Of a stretch of DNA of 10,180 nt, positions 6,880 to 10,180 are shown in pieces; within the stretch, counting starts at the first letter, position 1; the number at the start of each line of letters is the position of its first letter. The stretch spans positions 1 through 10,180 of the forward strand of contig JAAFHJ010000124.1 of NCBI GenBank assembly GCA_013298325.1. Reading direction: 5' to 3'. Below the pieces are notes generated by a model. The model searched no databases, was not told the DNA's origin, and saw only the letters and a program-made list of their open reading frames with translations. The DNA is from Myxococcales bacterium (GTDB taxonomy: Bacteria > Myxococcota_A > Polyangia > Polyangiales > Polyangiaceae). A program made the translations under genes and the position numbers.

Positions 6880-9548
6880 ATCGTTTCGTTGCCGCCCTCG
6901 CCATCGCCACCGGGGGGGGAATCGCCCTCTGGGCGGCGGTCCGCTACGCCAAGACCGATCGCATCGCCTTCGCGCTCGTCGTCACCATGCTCGTCGGCTT
7001 CGTGATCGGCGCCGTCGAAACCTTCCGGCGCCTTCAGCGCGCCGAGGAGCGCCGCGCAGCGATCGCTGGGCTGCCGAAGAGCTACGCAGACGACCCGATC
7101 GGCGGTGAATTTCCGGAATTGTTGGCGCCGTGGATCGAGGCACGTCTCGTCGGCTCCGGCGGTTTGAGCGGCAACCCGTGGATCACGCCCTTTCTGCTTG
7201 GTCTTTTCGTGATGCTCGGTCTGTTGGGGACGTTTCTCGGCCTCTTTCAGACGCTCGCCGGCACGAAAGAGGCGCTCGGCGCTAGCGCTGACATTGCTCA
7301 ATTGAAAGCGGGGCTCGCCGCCCCGATGAGCGGATTGACGCGTAGCTTCGGCTGCTCCGCGGCTGGTGTCGCCGCTTCGGCCACCCTCGGCCTCGCCCTC
7401 GCGCTGACGCGACGCGCCGAGGCGGCCTGCCTCCTCGCCTTCGACCAATGGGCCAAGAAGGCGCTCGCCCCCTTCACGCCGCAAGCAAAAATGCAGAGCG
7501 CCCTCGTGGCGCTCGTCGGCCAGGGGACGGCGCTCCCGGAAGCGGCCCGCGCGCTCGCCGATGCCGCCGCCGCGCTGGTCCGCGTCGAGACGACGGTCCG
7601 CGAAGGGCAGGCAGCCCAAGCGGTCGCCCTCACCGCCGCCACGGAAAACGCCCTCGGTCGCGCCACGACCGGCCTCGAAGCGGCGATGACCGCCGCCACA
7701 AAAGCACTCCAAGAGACGGTCACCGTCGCGAGCACCGGCATCACCGGCTCGGCGAAGCAGGTGCAGGATGCATGGACCCTCGCCGCCAAGGCCCAGGAGT
7801 CCTCCCAAGTTGCCCTCGCCCGCGAGACCCGTGAGTCCTTCGCGCGCACCGCCGATGCGAGCGCGAAAGCGCTTGAAAGCTCTCTTGAAAAGACCCGTGA
7901 CGCCTTCTCGGAGGCGGCCCGTCGCACCGAGGAGTCTTTCGCGAAGAGCGCCGCCATCACCGCCGCCGCCCTCGGCGAAGACGCAAAGACCCTTGCCGGC
8001 GCCCTCGGATCGACGGCGAAAGAGATCGCCCACGCCCTCGATCAAGACGTCGTCAAGATCGGCGAAAACCTCGAAGTTCAAGCCAAATCTCAGGATGCCC
8101 GCGTCGCGAGCGCCCTCGAAGCGATGCTCGCGAAGGCCGATGCCCAGAGCGAAGCGCTCACCCGCCTCGCCGCAAGCCAGCAGGAGGCGACGGCGCGCAG
8201 CGAAGCGGCCCTCGCAGCCCTTTCCGAGCGGGTCGGTGGAGACGTCGCCGCTGCTCAGCGGGAGCTCGCCGATCGCACGGCGACCGTCGTCGGCAAGCTC
8301 GAAGGGCTCGTCACCGTCCACGCGGAGCGCCTCGTCACCCTGGAAGGGGGCCTTGCCGCCCGCCAGGAGGTCCAGCTCGCGAGCGTCGCCAGCGCCCTGG
8401 AAGAGAGCGCGAAGCGCTTCGTGCGCTTTGAAGAGTCGCTCGGCGAGAAGCATGCCGCCCACCTCGGCGCGCTGTTTGAAAAGCTGGCATCGGCCTCGGA
8501 AACGCTCATTCGTTTTGAAGAAGGAATTGCGACGCAGCACGAGCGCCACTTGGCCAATCTTTCCGAATTGATGGGGGCGAGCGCTCGCGATACGTCGCTG
8601 CCGGTCGTCGAGAAGCTCCGCGACGCCGCCGCCGCCCTCGACCGCGCCACCACGAGCCTCGCAGACACCACCGAAGCGAACGCCCACGCGACCCGTGCAC
8701 TCCTCACGGAACTCGCCGCCACCGCAGAAACGGAGCGGGCCGAAGGGCGCCTCCGCCACGAGCAGGCGCTTGCCGCCCTCGGCGCGGCGACCGAGGCACA
8801 AGTGGAAGCGCTCGCCGCCGTGGAGACGCGCCTCCTCGAAGCCCACGGGGAGCGCCTCGGCGCCCTCGGGGCCGTTCTTGGGGCCCACGCGGAAGCGACC
8901 TCAAAGCCGCTTGTTTCCGGCATCGAGCACGCCGCGGAACAGCTTCTCGATGTCGCCTCCAAGGTGGAAACCGCTGCAAAGGCCCAGAGCGAAAGCCTCG
9001 GTCGCCTCGCGGAAGAGACCGCCCGCCGCGACGAGGCGCGCGGATCGGCCACCGAGGCGCGCGTGACCGAGCTGGCCGCCCTCCTCGGCGAGACGATCGC
9101 CGCCCAAAAGGCGGGCCTGGAGCAGGTCGCGACCGAGCTCTCCGCCCTCCACGAGCGCCAGCTTGCCGCCCTCGGCGAGGAGCTCGTCACGCGCACGAAG
9201 GACCTCGGCGAGACGCTCGCGAGCCAGGCGGCGATCGTCCAGACGGGCGCCGAAGCGGTACAGATCGGTGGCGCGGAAATGCAAGCATCTGCTGAGCTTT
9301 TCGCCGCTTCCGTTGCGATCCAAAAAGAGGCCTCCGAGGCGTGGCTTGCAAGCCTCCGCGACGTCGAAGAGGCGGTCGAGGCCTCCGGGCGGAAGGCGGC
9401 CGGCGTCACCCTCGGCGGTCAGATCGACCAGATGCACGAACTCTTCGCCCGCCAGCTCCAGTTCCAGCGGGAGCTCTTTGAGGCGGTCCGCAAGCTCCGT
9501 GAAGAGCACGCCGACGCCCGCAGCGAGCTCGCCCGAGGGCTCCGCTGA
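6864..9548 (+). CDS. ZorA-like/DUF802-like membrane protein: MotA/TolQ/ExbB-type channel core with giant helical tail
   Basis: The gene encodes 894 residues. Membrane segments are predicted at about 7-26, 33-51, 106-131 and 163-181. The third carries LGLLGTFLGL (118-127) and the fourth the small-residue-rich GCSAAGVAASATLGLALAL, the two signatures of the MotA/TolQ/ExbB proton-channel fold. Residues ~200-880 are an Ala/Glu/Arg-rich, almost Pro-free helical tail with internal repeats, e.g. RFEE-x-(L/I)-x3-H-x2-HL at 521-534 and 550-563, and further ERL/ERQLxxL units near 487, 662 and 764. It ends in a conserved-looking amphipathic stretch, IDQMHELFARQLQFQRELFEAV (854-875). Family knowledge: ZorA of Zorya combines such a channel core with a long cytoplasmic tail; DUF802 is a repeated tail domain of uncharacterised proteins. 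Start: GTG 6864, 4 nt after GAGG; GTG 6876, overlapping the upstream stop as GTGA, is the alternative. The gene overlaps the OmpA-domain gene by 1 bp (TGATG). Confidence 0.85.
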   Translation: MSLTVNRFVAALAIATGGGIALWAAVRYAKTDRIAFALVVTMLVGFVIGAVETFRRLQRAEERRAAIAGLPKSYADDPIGGEFPELLAPWIEARLVGSGGLSGNPWITPFLLGLFVMLGLLGTFLGLFQTLAGTKEALGASADIAQLKAGLAAPMSGLTRSFGCSAAGVAASATLGLALALTRRAEAACLLAFDQWAKKALAPFTPQAKMQSALVALVGQGTALPEAARALADAAAALVRVETTVREGQAAQAVALTAATENALGRATTGLEAAMTAATKALQETVTVASTGITGSAKQVQDAWTLAAKAQESSQVALARETRESFARTADASAKALESSLEKTRDAFSEAARRTEESFAKSAAITAAALGEDAKTLAGALGSTAKEIAHALDQDVVKIGENLEVQAKSQDARVASALEAMLAKADAQSEALTRLAASQQEATARSEAALAALSERVGGDVAAAQRELADRTATVVGKLEGLVTVHAERLVTLEGGLAARQEVQLASVASALEESAKRFVRFEESLGEKHAAHLGALFEKLASASETLIRFEEGIATQHERHLANLSELMGASARDTSLPVVEKLRDAAAALDRATTSLADTTEANAHATRALLTELAATAETERAEGRLRHEQALAALGAATEAQVEALAAVETRLLEAHGERLGALGAVLGAHAEATSKPLVSGIEHAAEQLLDVASKVETAAKAQSESLGRLAEETARRDEARGSATEARVTELAALLGETIAAQKAGLEQVATELSALHERQLAALGEELVTRTKDLGETLASQAAIVQTGAEAVQIGGAEMQASAELFAASVAIQKEASEAWLASLRDVEEAVEASGRKAAGVTLGGQIDQMHELFARQLQFQRELFEAVRKLREEHADARSELARGLR
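8418..8573 (+). repeat. Two 23-residue repeat units in the tail of the ZorA-like protein
   Basis: Residues 519-541 (FVRFEESLGEKHAAHLGALFEKL) and 548-570 (starting LIRFEEGIATQHERHLANL) share RFEE, a hydrophobic residue, two His three residues apart and HLxxL, at a spacing of 29 residues. Weaker related units occur at about 484-496, 660-671 and 761-773. This agrees with the description of DUF802 as a domain found in two or more copies. At the DNA level the two units are diverged, so this is old protein repetition rather than a recent tandem duplication. Confidence 0.6.
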
Positions 9549-10180
9549 TGTTTGACGAGAGCAGCGAGGACGACGCCCCGGTCCCCGTCTGGCCGGCGTT
9601 TGGCGATTTGATGGCGTGCCTTTTCGGTCTGTTCGTTCTCTTCTTTGTGTGGGCCGTCGCCGTCCAAACGACCCTCGAACACGATTTGACGACCGAACGC
9701 GAAGCCCACAAGGCGAAAGACAAGCGCCTCCAGACCCTAGAAGAAGCTTTCGCGAGCGAGATCGCAAAAGGGCGAATCACGATCGTCAATGGGCATATCG
9801 GGATCGGTCAAAACGTTTTGTTTGCGTCGGCTTCGGCGACTCTTACCGCCGAAGGGGAGGCACTCATTAAAGATTTGTCTCCGATCTTCAAAACCTACGC
9901 CTCCAGCCACCCCGAGCTCTTGATGGTCTCCGGGTTCACCGACGACCACCCCCTCCACGGAAACTCGGAATTTCGCGACAACTGGGAGCTGTCGACGGCG
10001 CGCGCGCTCGTCGTGACGCGGGCCCTTGAAGCGAATGGCGTCCCCCGGGCGGCCCTCGTCGTCGCCGGTTTCGGGGAGAACCACGCCCTCGCGCCGAACG
10101 ACACCCCCGAGCACCGCGCCATGAACCGTCGCGTGGAGATCGCGCCGGTGCCGAAGGTCGAGCCGATCGCCCCGGCGGCG
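9548..10180 (+). CDS. ZorB/MotB-like OmpA-domain protein (3' end beyond window)
   Basis: 211 residues are visible with no stop before the window ends. The ATG overlaps the previous stop (TGATG), and GAGGG at 9535-9539 lies 8 nt upstream. A short acidic N-terminus precedes one membrane helix (about 18-39) that begins PAFGDLMACLFGLFVLFF. Asp20 matches the position of the proton-carrying aspartate of MotB (Asp32 in E. coli) and ZorB. A short charged segment follows, then an OmpA-like peptidoglycan-binding domain (about 90-198): SGFTDDHP (128-135), NWELSTARA (145-153), AGFGENHALAPNDT (173-186) and NRRVEI (193-198). Asp132 and Arg152 correspond to the diaminopimelate-binding pair of OmpA. It would anchor to the cell wall and form the inner helices of the channel made by the upstream protein. 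The visible tail after the domain is Pro/Ala-rich. Confidence 0.93.
   Translation, partial: MFDESSEDDAPVPVWPAFGDLMACLFGLFVLFFVWAVAVQTTLEHDLTTEREAHKAKDKRLQTLEEAFASEIAKGRITIVNGHIGIGQNVLFASASATLTAEGEALIKDLSPIFKTYASSHPELLMVSGFTDDHPLHGNSEFRDNWELSTARALVVTRALEANGVPRAALVVAGFGENHALAPNDTPEHRAMNRRVEIAPVPKVEPIAPAA

Noticed and set aside
1050..7072. GCGATCGC octamers as a HIP1-like overrepresented motif
   Set aside because: Only a few copies were seen in 10 kb of GC-rich coding DNA, far below the density typical of HIP1-rich cyanobacterial genomes.
6816..8888. 690-codon open frame on the minus strand opposite the ZorA-like gene
   Set aside because: It is the mirror of a GC-rich, stop-poor coding sequence; its translation is a low-complexity Gly/Arg/Glu mix without any motif, while the + strand frame has clear membrane and channel signatures.
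1..10180. CRISPR array, tRNA, rRNA, insertion sequence or transposase
   Set aside because: No spaced direct repeats, cloverleaf, ribosomal RNA segment or transposase motif was found on either strand.

Overview
The window is GC-rich bacterial chromosome with strongly GC-biased third codon positions, tightly packed genes and several 1-16 bp gene overlaps. The taxon cannot be fixed from sequence alone. A RecBCD-type recB-recD pair, an Ala/Ser-rich DUF3829-type lipoprotein and the overall base composition suggest a Gram-negative (diderm) organism, perhaps Myxococcota-like (inference, low confidence). The OmpA-like peptidoglycan-binding domain at the right end and the lipobox protein also fit a diderm envelope.

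Left part (1-4124, + strand): the C-terminal ~700 residues of RecB (end of the UvrD-type helicase core plus the RecB nuclease domain) run in from the left edge and overlap by 4 bp a complete recD. Together, presumably with a recC upstream, they would form the RecBCD helicase-nuclease for double-strand break repair and foreign DNA degradation. Two ~65-bp palindromic elements, about 81% identical in inverted orientation, sit in frame inside recD in two poorly conserved linkers. Their hairpin stems show compensatory base-pair changes.

Middle part (4109-5803, - strand): a beta-class carbonic anhydrase gene is followed 12 nt later by a lipoprotein gene of the DUF3829 type. The lipoprotein gene converges on recD, and the two 3' ends overlap by 16 bp. 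A 224-bp divergent intergenic region (5804-6027) holds at least five short dyads and a weak sigma70-like promoter candidate.

Right part (6028-10180, + strand): a compact three-gene operon that runs off the right edge. It encodes a cytoplasmic DUF3348-like protein, an 894-residue membrane protein with a MotA/TolQ/ExbB-like channel core and a ~680-residue Ala-rich predicted helical tail (DUF802-like, ZorA-like), and a single-TM OmpA-domain protein with a MotB-type aspartate in its membrane helix (ZorB-like). This has the layout of an ion-driven stator/motor like MotAB or Zorya ZorAB, but with a different, uncharacterised cytoplasmic partner. It is the best candidate here for an undescribed system. 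Its remaining gene(s) probably lie just beyond the right edge.
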